Positions 8,895 through 16,843 of a DNA stretch of 64,000 nucleotides are shown one piece after another (the first letter of the stretch is position 1; every line of letters begins with the position of its first letter). Source of the stretch: a virus; the IMG/VR virus record IMGVR_UViG_3300047388_000185, positions 62,001-126,000 of that record; one strand, 5' to 3'. The notes beneath the pieces are model-generated. The model was not told where the DNA came from. It worked only from the letters and a program-made list of their open reading frames with translations, and did not search any database. Position numbers and translations under genes: made by a program.

Positions 8895-10802
8895 TTAAAT
8901 ACCTACGCCCTTAGGGGTCGATTTATTACGATCAAAGCCGGATCCGGCATTTGCCGTTTCCTCAAGGCGACAGACTGTATCTCCCAATGTTTTATATGTA
9001 GTTTTCACTTTTGCGATTAAGGCAAAAACATTGTCAGAATCCATACCCTCAGCTAGCTGATCGATACGAACTCTTGATAATAGCAAAGTTCTGCCAAGTT
9101 TGTCAACAGCGGCGGACAATTCAGGTAGATATTCTTTGATCATTTCGAACAGATCTGGACTGGCTAGGAGTTGTGAAATCATAGTAGCTTCAACGACTTC
9201 TGCATCACCAAGACTCACTGCATCGTTCATGGCGCCAGTAAAGACACCGCTTTGATTAACTTGGTCAGCTTGATCGTTCAAGACCCGGTCGCCATAATTG
9301 GCAATCTCAGTTTGACCGCTGTCGCCAGCCGAGGCTTTCTTCGACAGAAAGATCTTGACGTACTTGATTTCTTCGGCTTGCTTCAGGAAGTTCTGAGCTG
9401 CTTCCGGGTCAATCTGTTCGTTCTCAACGAGATCCTTGAATGCGTCGATCTTGCTGCCAAGGTAGGATGCGTTCTTCGTAAACGAGATGCCGTCATAGCG
9501 CAAGTCAAGATTAGCACCGAGGAACTGAGCCGTACGAAGATTAAGCTTATCCGAAGCCGAGTTTCCGCTTTGTTCCAGATCGAATGTGACATTCTCACCG
9601 AGGGGCAAAACAATAACATTGTGCTGGACATACATCGTATCACCGATGATTTCCATATCCGTACGCAGATTCTTCGAGCCAATGATTTGCTTAATATTTC
9701 CACTATAGGTCTTGATCGTAACGCCGATGGCACTCAGCACAACTGAGTCAACCGTGAACGGGCCCATGACGGAGCCGTCCGGCAGGAACAACATAACCTT
9801 CTCATTGTTTTCGCAGTCCTTCAGGAGCTTCGGGGGGACGTTGTTAAACAGAGCCTTCATTACACCAAGCTTGGGAACGTCGTCACCGACCTTCATGACA
9901 GGGGCTGCGGCATACGAGCCGTCTTCAAACAGAACAGTGCTGTTCGTCGGGCTGTCACGGTGATAGCTAGGCAGATAACAAGCGTGCGTAGAGCCGTCAC
10001 GGAAAAGAACGTTGACTTCCATGTTGGGGTCAACGCTTGGCTGGGTTTGGCTAACTACGCCAACGGAGTTGTAGGGTTGGTATTGAACTGCGACACGGGA
10101 GAAACCTGAGCCAGGCTTCAGAACGTAGCCGTCGCGCATGAACTGTTGGGCCATTGCTTCGTCAGCCATCGCCTTGACGTCACGGATTGAGGTCACAACA
10201 GACCAAGCTGGGGTGACGGCCATCGGAGAGACGTCGATGGAATTGGAAGCAGCGGCGCCACCGGCAGTAGCAGAACCCTTGAGAGCTGCGAAGATAGCCT
10301 TGAGGCCAAACATGGCGTCGAGGGCAGAATAGGCTGATTGCTCACCTGCCAATTTCGTCATAACAAAAGCCTGTACCTTCAGGGGGCATGCAGCCAAGAA
10401 CTCGGTCAGGCGACTGGCGGACGAATAGACGTACTTGCCAGTACGCGGCGGATTCATTAAAACGGATAGGTCCGGATTTCTGGCGACGCCCTTGGGGATA
10501 TCTTTTGCTCGGCCAGTGTTGGTCGGGGTAGCCATCATCAGACGTTCGATCGTTGTCTTTGTGAGGGGGATAAACCGGGCCTCATCTTCTAGAAAGATAG
10601 AATCTAACGGGAAAATAGTTTCGTCTTTAGCTACGACTGGGATATAGGCTACGCCCATTCCAGTACGCAACAGGAAGAGGCCTACCTGAACTCCCGTGTC
10701 ATCGATTTGATCGGTAACGTCCGAGAAGTTGAGCACGCTCGCACCAAGTTGGGGCGCTGCAGTCAGAAGCTTGGCAAGTGCGAGATCGGCGAATTGGTCC
10801 AT
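8895..10802 (-). CDS. Large virion-block protein
   Basis: 635 aa, the first gene of the minus-strand block. The middle (about residues 200-440) is beta-rich, with two similar turns VLFRDGSTHACYLPSY and VLFEDGSYAAAPVMKV that look like an internal repeat, and a third, related MLFLPDGSVMGP. The C-terminal third is helical with FLKQAEEI and LSKKASAGD. It could be a tail, baseplate or head protein; no family is recognised. A 46-nt leader starts with the CCTTAAAATA element at 10831-10840. Confidence 0.75.
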   Translation of the reverse strand: MDQFADLALAKLLTAAPQLGASVLNFSDVTDQIDDTGVQVGLFLLRTGMGVAYIPVVAKDETIFPLDSIFLEDEARFIPLTKTTIERLMMATPTNTGRAKDIPKGVARNPDLSVLMNPPRTGKYVYSSASRLTEFLAACPLKVQAFVMTKLAGEQSAYSALDAMFGLKAIFAALKGSATAGGAAASNSIDVSPMAVTPAWSVVTSIRDVKAMADEAMAQQFMRDGYVLKPGSGFSRVAVQYQPYNSVGVVSQTQPSVDPNMEVNVLFRDGSTHACYLPSYHRDSPTNSTVLFEDGSYAAAPVMKVGDDVPKLGVMKALFNNVPPKLLKDCENNEKVMLFLPDGSVMGPFTVDSVVLSAIGVTIKTYSGNIKQIIGSKNLRTDMEIIGDTMYVQHNVIVLPLGENVTFDLEQSGNSASDKLNLRTAQFLGANLDLRYDGISFTKNASYLGSKIDAFKDLVENEQIDPEAAQNFLKQAEEIKYVKIFLSKKASAGDSGQTEIANYGDRVLNDQADQVNQSGVFTGAMNDAVSLGDAEVVEATMISQLLASPDLFEMIKEYLPELSAAVDKLGRTLLLSRVRIDQLAEGMDSDNVFALIAKVKTTYKTLGDTVCRLEETANAGSGFDRNKSTPKGVGI

Positions 10803-10830
10803 GATATCCTGTTGATGGAAGTAATGCGTC

Positions 10831-10840
10831 TATTTTAAGG
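10831..10840 (-). promoter_or_regulatory. Candidate late-promoter element CCTTAAAATA
   Basis: Minus-strand CCTTAAAATA lies 28 nt upstream of the first gene of the 1-10.8 kb block. No stop codon overlaps here, so this copy is not a by-product of gene ends. It is the natural place for the block's promoter, as the plus-strand promoter at 10856 faces the other way. Confidence 0.4.
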
Positions 10841-10855
10841 CACCCCACGGATGAA

Positions 10856-10885
10856 GTCAATAACCTGCTTTAGTTATGGTATAAG
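10856..10885 (+). promoter_or_regulatory. Phage promoter P1 (GTCAAT-18-TATAAG)
   Basis: GTCAAT, 18-bp spacer ending ATGG, then TATAAG, giving the extended -10 TGGTATAAG. It drives the plus-strand operon starting at 10938. Confidence 0.8.
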
Positions 10886-10916
10886 AGAGTAACGCTAGAT
10901 ACGTTCTGGCGCATAT

Positions 10917-10931
10917 CAACCTTACCAGGAG
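10917..10931 (+). promoter_or_regulatory. Conserved ribosome-binding leader CAACCTTACCAGGAG
   Basis: CAACCTTACCAGGAG precedes the ATG at 10938. Near-identical leaders occur at 25347, 38501 and 48508, longer than a Shine-Dalgarno sequence needs. Confidence 0.5.
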
Positions 10932-10937
10932 CCCCAA

Positions 10938-11165
10938 ATGAACCAAGCCAGTCGTGGTCAAAATCGTTACGAAGTCGTCGGTGAAACCGTCACCGGAGTC
11001 CAAACGTCTGCCAAGACCGAAGACAAGGAAAGCATGCGTATCATGCTGCCTGGAATGCAAGCTTCGAACGACGTGAAGTCCTTCCGAGTCTTCCAGACCG
11101 GTACGGGAACCGTTTCGCCGGAGCACTTTCAAATGTCAGGTGCGTTTTTCACAAAATGGAAGTGA
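10938..11165 (+). CDS. Small hypothetical protein, first gene of P1 operon
   Basis: 75 aa, starting MNQASRGQNRYEVVGETVTG. It appears to be a single small beta-rich domain with a Thr/Ser-rich middle. It has a strong AGGAG ribosome site and stands first after promoter P1, so it is likely made early and in quantity. Function unknown. Confidence 0.65.
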   Translation: MNQASRGQNRYEVVGETVTGVQTSAKTEDKESMRIMLPGMQASNDVKSFRVFQTGTGTVSPEHFQMSGAFFTKWK

Positions 11166-11166
11166 C

Positions 11167-11562
11167 ATGACTGTCGTTGTTTCTACTTTCGAAGCGGCCC
11201 TCTACCAAGCTATGCGCCGTCGGCGCCTTCAGTTGGAGATGGGTCAACAAGAGTTCTCTAAGAAGGTGGGGTTAAGCCCTCGCTTTTGGTACAAGATCGA
11301 AGCGGGCCAAGTTGGCCTCCTGGTTCCCCGCATCGTCAGGGCAGCAGAAATCCTTGGAGTTGCCGTGTCCACCTTGTTCTACGAAGCCGAACAATTCCTG
11401 GCTTCCGGAGAATTCCCCGAACTTCCGTTGTCTGCGACTGAGCGTAAAAACCTCATTCTCAAGGAGAAAGAAAATGCCGCAATGCTTGACCAACTACGAC
11501 GCCGAGATAATTCGTGGTGTGCTCCGCTTACCTCCAAACTGTGCGAGGCTCACGAAGAGTGA
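11167..11562 (+). CDS. XRE-family helix-turn-helix protein
   Basis: 131 aa from the ATG at 11167, which overlaps the end of the previous gene closely. Residues about 17-65 form a classic HTH: LQLEMGQQEFSKKVGLSPRF, then WYKIEAGQ and ILGVAVSTLF. The C-terminal tail is charged. It is a likely transcription regulator, possibly of its own operon or of host genes. A longer in-frame start at 11140 exists but would run into the upstream gene and lacks a ribosome site. Confidence 0.8.
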   Translation: MTVVVSTFEAALYQAMRRRRLQLEMGQQEFSKKVGLSPRFWYKIEAGQVGLLVPRIVRAAEILGVAVSTLFYEAEQFLASGEFPELPLSATERKNLILKEKENAAMLDQLRRRDNSWCAPLTSKLCEAHEE

Positions 11563-11725
11563 GAAGCGCCAAGTCAAGGAGGCGGCGGTGTCCAACGCAA
11601 CACTCGCTTCATGTCTGCACACGGGTCTGAAGCTGTACCACACCAAGATCGATCTGATCATGCGCAAGGGTAAGCGCCCGAACGTGACGGTCTGGGTCTC
11701 GGTTCCGATTGGAGAACTCCAATGA
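11474..11725 (+). CDS. Small basic hypothetical protein
   Basis: 83 aa from an ATG preceded by AAGGAGAAAGAAA. It overlaps the 3' end of the HTH gene in another frame. The product MPQCLTNYDAEIIRGVLRL is basic, with KSEKRQVKEAA in the middle. The strong ribosome site inside the HTH gene supports it. No family is recognised. Confidence 0.55.
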   Translation: MPQCLTNYDAEIIRGVLRLPPNCARLTKSEKRQVKEAAVSNATLASCLHTGLKLYHTKIDLIMRKGKRPNVTVWVSVPIGELQ

Positions 11726-12039
11726 CTCAAGCCAAGCTTTCCGACATCACCCTCGTTGGCTTCGTCGCATTCATCAAGGCTCAACCTGAGACCCGCAAGA
11801 TCCTGAGAATGGACAGCGGCTTCAAGGACGACGTCTTTGGAGACTACACCCAGTCTCTGCTTGGCAGCAGGACTCTCTGCGACGAGGTCTGGGAGCGGCT
11901 TCATAACGAATCCGTGAAGCTGCTGGTCGGAGACGAAAAGATCTTCCTCCTGGATCGTTTGGGTGACCATGCCGTGCACGGAACGTTCCCCACCTACGGC
12001 GTGCTGCAGATGTGTTTCCCGACCCTCTTCAAGGAGTAG
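11722..12039 (+). CDS. Hypothetical protein, FVAFI family
   Basis: 105 aa. The N-terminus ITLVGFVAFIKAQPETRKI is shared with the gene at 13776-14225 (IAGLVAFINRQPATREM), so the two form a small paralogous family within the operon. ATGA overlap with the upstream gene shows coupling. Function unknown. Confidence 0.65.
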   Translation: MTQAKLSDITLVGFVAFIKAQPETRKILRMDSGFKDDVFGDYTQSLLGSRTLCDEVWERLHNESVKLLVGDEKIFLLDRLGDHAVHGTFPTYGVLQMCFPTLFKE

Positions 12040-12041
12040 TC

Positions 12042-12347
12042 ATGCCATTGACCCGGACTCAGGCTCAGCTGAGAAATCAGCTGGAACTTGTCATTCTCAA
12101 AGCCTTACGGCCGAGGCTAGAGGATTTCATTACCCACACCCTGACGGAGAAGTTGGTCACAGAAGGCTCCGATCACATGGCGAAGTACCGGTATGAGGAT
12201 GGGAACGTCTTCGCCGTTCTCCACAACACCTTGCTGGAATCCGGTGCAACGCTGGACATCTCAGTCAGAGAGAGGGAGTCGCTGCTCATGAGCGTTTCGT
12301 ACCGGCTTCGTGAGGCGTCGGAAGCGTTGCATTTCAAGAAGGAATAA
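12042..12347 (+). CDS. Small helical hypothetical protein
   Basis: 101 aa, starting MPLTRTQAQLRNQLELVIL, mostly helical, ending HFKKE. The start at 12042 follows AAGGAG and replaces a longer upstream frame that overlaps the previous gene. No family is recognised. Confidence 0.6.
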   Translation: MPLTRTQAQLRNQLELVILKALRPRLEDFITHTLTEKLVTEGSDHMAKYRYEDGNVFAVLHNTLLESGATLDISVRERESLLMSVSYRLREASEALHFKKE

Positions 12348-12348
12348 C

Positions 12349-12738
12349 GTGAGGACCGATCCCAATCAAGCCTGCCGAAACGATGAACAACGTTTCTGGT
12401 GGGCCTTTCTCCACGACTTCGTGGCGCATCCGTTGATGGCGGTTGCGTTCTGGTTTAGTTGGTCTTTGAAATTCCATGACTGGACTTCGAGACAAGCTTG
12501 GCCAAGAGCGAATGTCTTCCCACCGGAATTTTCCCACACCTGGATTCCAATCTGGGAGCGAGCTGTGTATCGCCGGTTGTACGGGAACTTCTACGAAGTT
12601 CTACATCCAGCCGTAAACCACTCTTTTCGTTGCCAAGCCGAAAGCGCTGCGGAAGCGTTGGGTAAGGCTCTCGTTCACTTCACAGACCTGGCTCACCGAC
12701 ATGGTGGTCAGTTCGCGTTTCCACCGTTAAAGCCCTGA
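12349..12738 (+). CDS. Hypothetical membrane-associated protein (GTG start)
   Basis: 129 aa from GTG at 12349, after AAGGAATAAC. It has an aromatic, hydrophobic segment (FVAHPLMAVAFWFSWSLKFHDW) typical of a membrane helix, followed by a His/Trp-rich soluble part. This type of small phage protein is known, but I cannot name its function. Confidence 0.6.
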   Translation: MRTDPNQACRNDEQRFWWAFLHDFVAHPLMAVAFWFSWSLKFHDWTSRQAWPRANVFPPEFSHTWIPIWERAVYRRLYGNFYEVLHPAVNHSFRCQAESAAEALGKALVHFTDLAHRHGGQFAFPPLKP

Positions 12739-12756
12739 CGGGCAAGGGAGTTTCAA

Positions 12757-13554
12757 ATGGAAAATATCCAACATCTGAGCGAAGTCAAACATGGCCAAGT
12801 CTTTGCCTTTGGAGGAGAGACGTGGATTGGCTTCGAAGACAAAGAGATGCCGCTGGAAATGAAAGGGATCCCCCGTTGGAGATTCCTTCGAGCGGATGGG
12901 AAGTCTTACGGCAAAACCATACATACTCTTGAAGTCTGGGAGCGATCCCGAGAGTCCGTAGCCCGCGTCGTCGGGTACTGGTACGACGGGGCCGAAAACC
13001 ATCCGAGCCGCTGGGTCAAGGCTGCCGAGGCCGAAACCTTTGAGCTCCTGGGGGTCACCTGGACCCGCTGCAAGAACGACAAGATGCCAGCAGCATTGGC
13101 TGGGCTCAAACGTGGTGAATGGGAGTACTTGACTCAGGAAGGGATCAATCTCGGCAGGCGTGGCTATCCATACGATCCGGCAGATCATCACGCATATTGG
13201 GACGGCCACAACCACGGCATTGTGGCATACCGCATCTCACCCAGGGAAGTCTCCGAGACCAAATCGGAAACCAATCCCTGCAACGAGATGCCGGAGAAAA
13301 AGCCGAAGCACAAGAGCCCCAGCACGCTTCGGACCCAGGCTGCCTACGCCGAGAAAATGGCCAATGCCGCCATGATCAAGGCCGATGGTGAGGCTGAAAC
13401 GCCTGAAGCCAAGAAAGAGCGGCTGATCAACGAGATGGTCGGCAATGGTAACATCTTCGCTCCGCCGAAGCGTGAAACGCATCCCCTGTTCCGGATCACG
13501 CCAATGACGACGACGGGCCGGGTGATGTGGGGCGCGGAACATCACGGGGAGTAG
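12757..13554 (+). CDS. Hypothetical protein with repeated WxGF/WxR modules
   Basis: 265 aa. Two similar segments, FAFGGETWIGFEDKEMPLEM and FELLGVTWTRCKNDKMPAAL, followed by WRFL and WEYLT, indicate an internal duplication of about 80 residues. The C-terminal 100 residues are charged and low in complexity (Lys, Glu, Pro, Ala). No family is recognised. Confidence 0.6.
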   Translation: MENIQHLSEVKHGQVFAFGGETWIGFEDKEMPLEMKGIPRWRFLRADGKSYGKTIHTLEVWERSRESVARVVGYWYDGAENHPSRWVKAAEAETFELLGVTWTRCKNDKMPAALAGLKRGEWEYLTQEGINLGRRGYPYDPADHHAYWDGHNHGIVAYRISPREVSETKSETNPCNEMPEKKPKHKSPSTLRTQAAYAEKMANAAMIKADGEAETPEAKKERLINEMVGNGNIFAPPKRETHPLFRITPMTTTGRVMWGAEHHGE

Positions 13555-13557
13555 TTC

Positions 13558-13779
13558 GTGCGCCTACGTTGTGCCAACTGCCAACGCACCCTACTAACAG
13601 TAGACAATCCCCCGACGTCTCAGCTTTACGGGACGTACGGGGTGATAAGTCTCTGTGGGGAGTGCGCCGAGTATGAGAAAAAGAGGATTGACAAGGCTCA
13701 GACCAATTCGATCCCAGAACTTCTCAAGATCTACATTCACGGAACCGGCCTAATCAAGGCCAAGAAGGAGTTGACATGA
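13558..13779 (+). CDS. Small zinc-ribbon protein (GTG start)
   Basis: 73 aa from GTG. Two Cys pairs, CANC near residue 5 and CGEC near residue 33, fit a small zinc ribbon. The tail is basic. It may bind nucleic acid or another protein. It overlaps the next gene by ATGA. Confidence 0.65.
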   Translation: MRLRCANCQRTLLTVDNPPTSQLYGTYGVISLCGECAEYEKKRIDKAQTNSIPELLKIYIHGTGLIKAKKELT

Positions 13780-14225
13780 GTTTCGAAAAAGCAACAATTG
13801 CTGGCCTCGTGGCATTCATCAATCGGCAGCCGGCGACGCGGGAGATGGATCACAGCACCTGGTGCGGCTGTGCCGTCGGACATTTCGCCGTCGAGGAGTT
13901 GAACGTGGCAACAGATCCAGAAGGGTACTGGGCTTGGGATGTAGCTCAGCAGTTATATTGCGAAGCTGGTACCAATCAGTTCGAGATAAGTGACTGCTTC
14001 AGGAGTCACGGTATTACTGTCCGCTGGAACATGCGGCAGTCAATCATGGACGTTCTCGACGACAAAAAGTTGCACAATGGTGCCACTTATGGCCAGCTGC
14101 GTACGATCATGGCCGAGCGATTCCCGAATCTCGGTTTCGGGCAGAAGCCCCCTACCGTTCTGGGCAAGCCGACTTGGTTCACAGAATGGTCGGAGAAAAA
14201 GTTCGCTGAGCTGGTGGCGGGCTAA
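13776..14225 (+). CDS. Hypothetical protein, FVAFI family with Cys/His N-terminus
   Basis: 149 aa. The N-terminus IAGLVAFINRQPATREM matches the gene at 11722-12039, followed by WCGCAVGHFA. The family resembles small phage proteins of unknown role. Its TAA stop lies inside the TAAAATCGGG element at 14220-14232, then a terminator follows, so it ends the P1 operon. Confidence 0.65.
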   Translation: MSFEKATIAGLVAFINRQPATREMDHSTWCGCAVGHFAVEELNVATDPEGYWAWDVAQQLYCEAGTNQFEISDCFRSHGITVRWNMRQSIMDVLDDKKLHNGATYGQLRTIMAERFPNLGFGQKPPTVLGKPTWFTEWSEKKFAELVAG

Positions 14226-14232
14226 AATCGGG
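14220..14232 (+). promoter_or_regulatory. Candidate late-promoter element GGCTAAAATCGGG
   Basis: GGCTAAAATCGGG is close to the copy at 36294-36307. It lies upstream of the LigD-like phosphoesterase gene but before the terminator hairpin, so it would need readthrough of that hairpin or could be incidental to the TAA stop. Confidence 0.25.
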
Positions 14233-14254
14233 AAGGCTGAAAAGCCTTCTTTTA
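14233..14254 (+). terminator. Intrinsic terminator of P1 operon
   Basis: AAGGCT-GAAA-AGCCTT followed by CTTTTA: a 6-bp stem with a GAAA tetraloop and a T-tract. Confidence 0.75.
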
Positions 14255-14262
14255 GCTTATCA

Positions 14263-14877
14263 ATGGCCATCAATCCCCTACAACACGGAGATAAAGTTCT
14301 CCTCGTCCGACAACGGCATGAAGCCAAGCGGATGGGTTTGCATTGGGACTACCGATTTGTGCTTGGGGATAAGGCTTTTTCCTTTGCTACTAAAAAGCAT
14401 ATGCCCGAACCTGGCAAATCAATCGTGTTTTTTGAGCAACCAGTACACGATGCAGCTTACGCGTTGAGTCAACGAATCGAGATCCCGGATGGGAACTACG
14501 GTGCAGGGGTCACGACCATGGATTGGGCTAAGAAGGCAACGATCGAATCACATGAAGATGGAACGATGGTTATCCACACCGGGGACCAAAGGTTTCTGTT
14601 GAAGAAATTGGACGGCTCTAAATACGGCGCCAAGTCCTGGTTATTTAAGAACTTATCGGATAGTAATATGTCAAACAAATACCTAGAAAAAATCGCTAAG
14701 ATTTCAATCGACCCCAAGAACAAAGGCAAACTTCATAAAGCCATGGGCAAACCTGAAGGCGAGGAATTGTCTACGTCAGACGAGGAAGCCGTCAAAGCTA
14801 AGGCCAAGAAGAGCGGTAATACAAAGCTTGAGCGTGAAGCTCAGTTTGCCATCAACGCGAAAAAGTGGAAGAAGTGA
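14263..14877 (+). CDS. LigD-type 3'-phosphoesterase domain protein with internal NKYL tag
   Basis: 204 aa. Residues about 12-85 resemble the phosphoesterase (PE) domain of bacterial LigD: RHEAKRMGLHWDYRFVLGD has the His-Trp-Asp core, then a Pro-rich segment and IPDGNYGAGVTTMDW. In LigD this domain trims 3'-ribonucleotides and phosphates at DNA breaks before ligation. The C-terminal 70 residues begin MSNKYLEKIAKIS, the tag found at the start of other proteins here, so either two products arise (internal ATG at 14668) or a tag protein was fused on. The gene lies two genes before an ATP-dependent ligase, which supports a split repair pair. Confidence 0.7.
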   Translation: MAINPLQHGDKVLLVRQRHEAKRMGLHWDYRFVLGDKAFSFATKKHMPEPGKSIVFFEQPVHDAAYALSQRIEIPDGNYGAGVTTMDWAKKATIESHEDGTMVIHTGDQRFLLKKLDGSKYGAKSWLFKNLSDSNMSNKYLEKIAKISIDPKNKGKLHKAMGKPEGEELSTSDEEAVKAKAKKSGNTKLEREAQFAINAKKWKK

Positions 14878-15152
14878 ATAAATACCTCGAAAAGATCGCC
14901 AGACTTCGCCACCTCAAAAAGGTCCATAAGAGCGAAGTCCGGGAAATGATCGAGGGAGAACTTAGTGGCCGAGCAGTAGACGCTGCGACCCTTAAAAAGA
15001 AGCATAAGCACCACGAGAAGAAAGCAGTTGCTCTGGCACTTTACCAATGTCCTGTCACGCAGATGAGGCGTTGGTATGTCAATGGTGAAGAAGTCCCAGC
15101 TGGATGGGTTGAAGTTAAGAAGACCTACAAGAAATTCCCGAAGAAAGCCTAA
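14874..15152 (+). CDS. Small NKYL-tagged protein
   Basis: 92 aa from GTG at 14874, overlapping the upstream stop as GTGA. This start gives (M)NKYLEKIARLRHL, matching the tag of the other proteins; a GTG 9 nt upstream would add three residues. The middle is basic (KKKHKHHEKKA), and the end has MRRWYVNGEEVPAGW. It lies between the phosphoesterase and ligase genes. Function unknown; DNA or RNA contact is possible. Confidence 0.65.
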   Translation: MNKYLEKIARLRHLKKVHKSEVREMIEGELSGRAVDAATLKKKHKHHEKKAVALALYQCPVTQMRRWYVNGEEVPAGWVEVKKTYKKFPKKA

Positions 15153-15153
15153 C

Positions 15154-16056
15154 GTGTATCCGCGTCATGCCTATAAGCAAATTTCAGAGTCAGATCTAGT
15201 TCATCACTTAGGTCCGGATACAGTTGCTTCGCTGAAGCATGATGGAGCTTCGTTCTTTTTACAAGTAAATGCTGACGGTTCTTCTAATTGGATTTCACGG
15301 CGTCAGGGTGTTGCTGGTAATTATCCAGATAAGACCGATCGTCTTCCTCACTTGGCTTCGATTAGATTTCCGAAGAAGTATGCTGGGAACGTTATCAACG
15401 TTGAACTCATTCACACGGGCAGCCAAGACGCTGACAAGGATTCACACCGGACTGTTTCTGGAATTCTTAATTCCCTAGGTCCCCGTGCAGCTGAAACTCA
15501 GAGACTTCTCGGTCCCGTACGAGCCAAGATGTTCGACGTTATCTCTCCGTCATTTGGAACATACAAAGAGAAACTTGAGCACATGCGTGGGTTGGAAAAG
15601 GTTATCGGAAAGCCTGAGATCCTATCGACTGTGAAGATCTATGAACCGCACGAGATCGACACTTTGCTTCAGAAGACGAAGGACCAGAAGTTAGAAGGCG
15701 CAGTTTTCACTTCATTGACCAAACCTGAGGAACAAAATCCTCGTCTTAAATTAGTCCACCGAGTCATGCATAACCTGAAGGTGTCCCGTCTCATACAAGA
15801 AATAGACACCAACGGTAACCTAAAGCCTTCTATGGGGGCTGCAGGGGTCGTAGACGCCACTGGAAGAGAAGTTGCAGCCGTAGGTAGCGGGTGGACTAAA
15901 AAAGAGCGGGAAGAGTACTGGAAAGACCCTTCTTTGATTCTCGGAGAATTGATCCAAGTTGAGTCGAGAGGGATTTCAGCTAATCGACTAAGGGCGCCGG
16001 TCTATAACGGGATAGCGGACGGTAGCATCGATACGATCAGCACCCCGCTGGTGTGA
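15154..16056 (+). CDS. ATP-dependent DNA ligase-like nucleotidyltransferase
   Basis: 300 aa from GTG. Nucleotidyltransferase motif I is LKHDGAS (Lys near residue 28, the AMP acceptor). An ELIHTG segment fits motif III/IIIa, LEGAVFTS fits motif IV (near 183) and LKLVHRV fits motif V (near 198). The C-terminal part with GELIQVESRGISANRLRAP fits an OB fold. The size suits a minimal phage or LigD-type ligase. With the phosphoesterase at 14263 it forms a LigD-like pair without the polymerase domain. The last 20 nt overlap the convergent gene at 16037. Confidence 0.7.
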   Translation: MYPRHAYKQISESDLVHHLGPDTVASLKHDGASFFLQVNADGSSNWISRRQGVAGNYPDKTDRLPHLASIRFPKKYAGNVINVELIHTGSQDADKDSHRTVSGILNSLGPRAAETQRLLGPVRAKMFDVISPSFGTYKEKLEHMRGLEKVIGKPEILSTVKIYEPHEIDTLLQKTKDQKLEGAVFTSLTKPEEQNPRLKLVHRVMHNLKVSRLIQEIDTNGNLKPSMGAAGVVDATGREVAAVGSGWTKKEREEYWKDPSLILGELIQVESRGISANRLRAPVYNGIADGSIDTISTPLV

Positions 16057-16843
16057 TCCGTGTTGAGCCTGATCCGTTCGTTCCTGGCTGCGTTGCGGCG
16101 GCTAGTTGCAAGTTTCGTTGAGCTACTTGAAGACTTGTGCCGTTAGCAATAGCATAGGTCTGACCTCCGACGATACTGGAGCTATATGCCACTGGCGTGG
16201 TTCCTAACTGATCCGACCGACCTAAGCCGAGATATGCTCCGATAGCAGCGGAAATGCGAGAGGGGAATGAGTTGTTATTCACGTCTCCTTTAAACATCCA
16301 TCCGTTGGCGCTTGAAGCGGCTGCCTTAAATTTACTTTCGAGTACGACCATTTGAAGTAGCAACGCTTTTTCTAGGTTTGCATCTCCGAGGAAAGTAGCA
16401 ACCAAATCGTCTCCTGGATTCACGCAAAGTGTTGCAGCTAAGTCAGGTCGAGCTGTCTCAATCAAACATCTTCCTGTCTTAGCGGAAGCGCCTCGAACCG
16501 AGTTGAGTCCAAGGCTTTGCCCCAACCCTAACGCCTGAATTCCAACATTAGCATTTGCCTTTTGAGTAGGATTTCCAGTAGCCAAAAGTTTCACTATCGC
16601 TGGGCTACTCAGATAATCTTTGGCCACGCTAGATGAACCTGAAAGTACTGGCCCCAGAGCGTTAACATTTAAACGACTTTCGTAATACGCCTGTGAAATA
16701 AGGATTGAGGTAATATCAGTAACCTGTCCTAACGTCCCGGCAAAATTGCTTTTGACCTGCGAGTCGTATATCTGCCGCATCTTATTGCGCAGAGTAGTCG
16801 TATACCCAGCCTGTGCAACTACTGGCGTTGCGTCGGTAGCCAT
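16037..16843 (-). CDS. Possible lytic transglycosylase-like virion protein
   Basis: 268 aa. SQAYYESRLNVNALGP followed about 60 residues later by GIQALGLGQSLGLN is reminiscent of SLT-type lytic transglycosylases (a catalytic Glu in ESxxN, then GLxQ), though spacing and residues differ. The rest is Ala/Ser/Gly-rich. Its ATG overlaps the stop of the RNAP beta' gene (TAATG), so the two are co-translated. The enzyme assignment is tentative; it may be a plain virion protein. Confidence 0.5.
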   Translation of the reverse strand: MATDATPVVAQAGYTTTLRNKMRQIYDSQVKSNFAGTLGQVTDITSILISQAYYESRLNVNALGPVLSGSSSVAKDYLSSPAIVKLLATGNPTQKANANVGIQALGLGQSLGLNSVRGASAKTGRCLIETARPDLAATLCVNPGDDLVATFLGDANLEKALLLQMVVLESKFKAAASSANGWMFKGDVNNNSFPSRISAAIGAYLGLGRSDQLGTTPVAYSSSIVGGQTYAIANGTSLQVAQRNLQLAAATQPGTNGSGSTRITPAGC

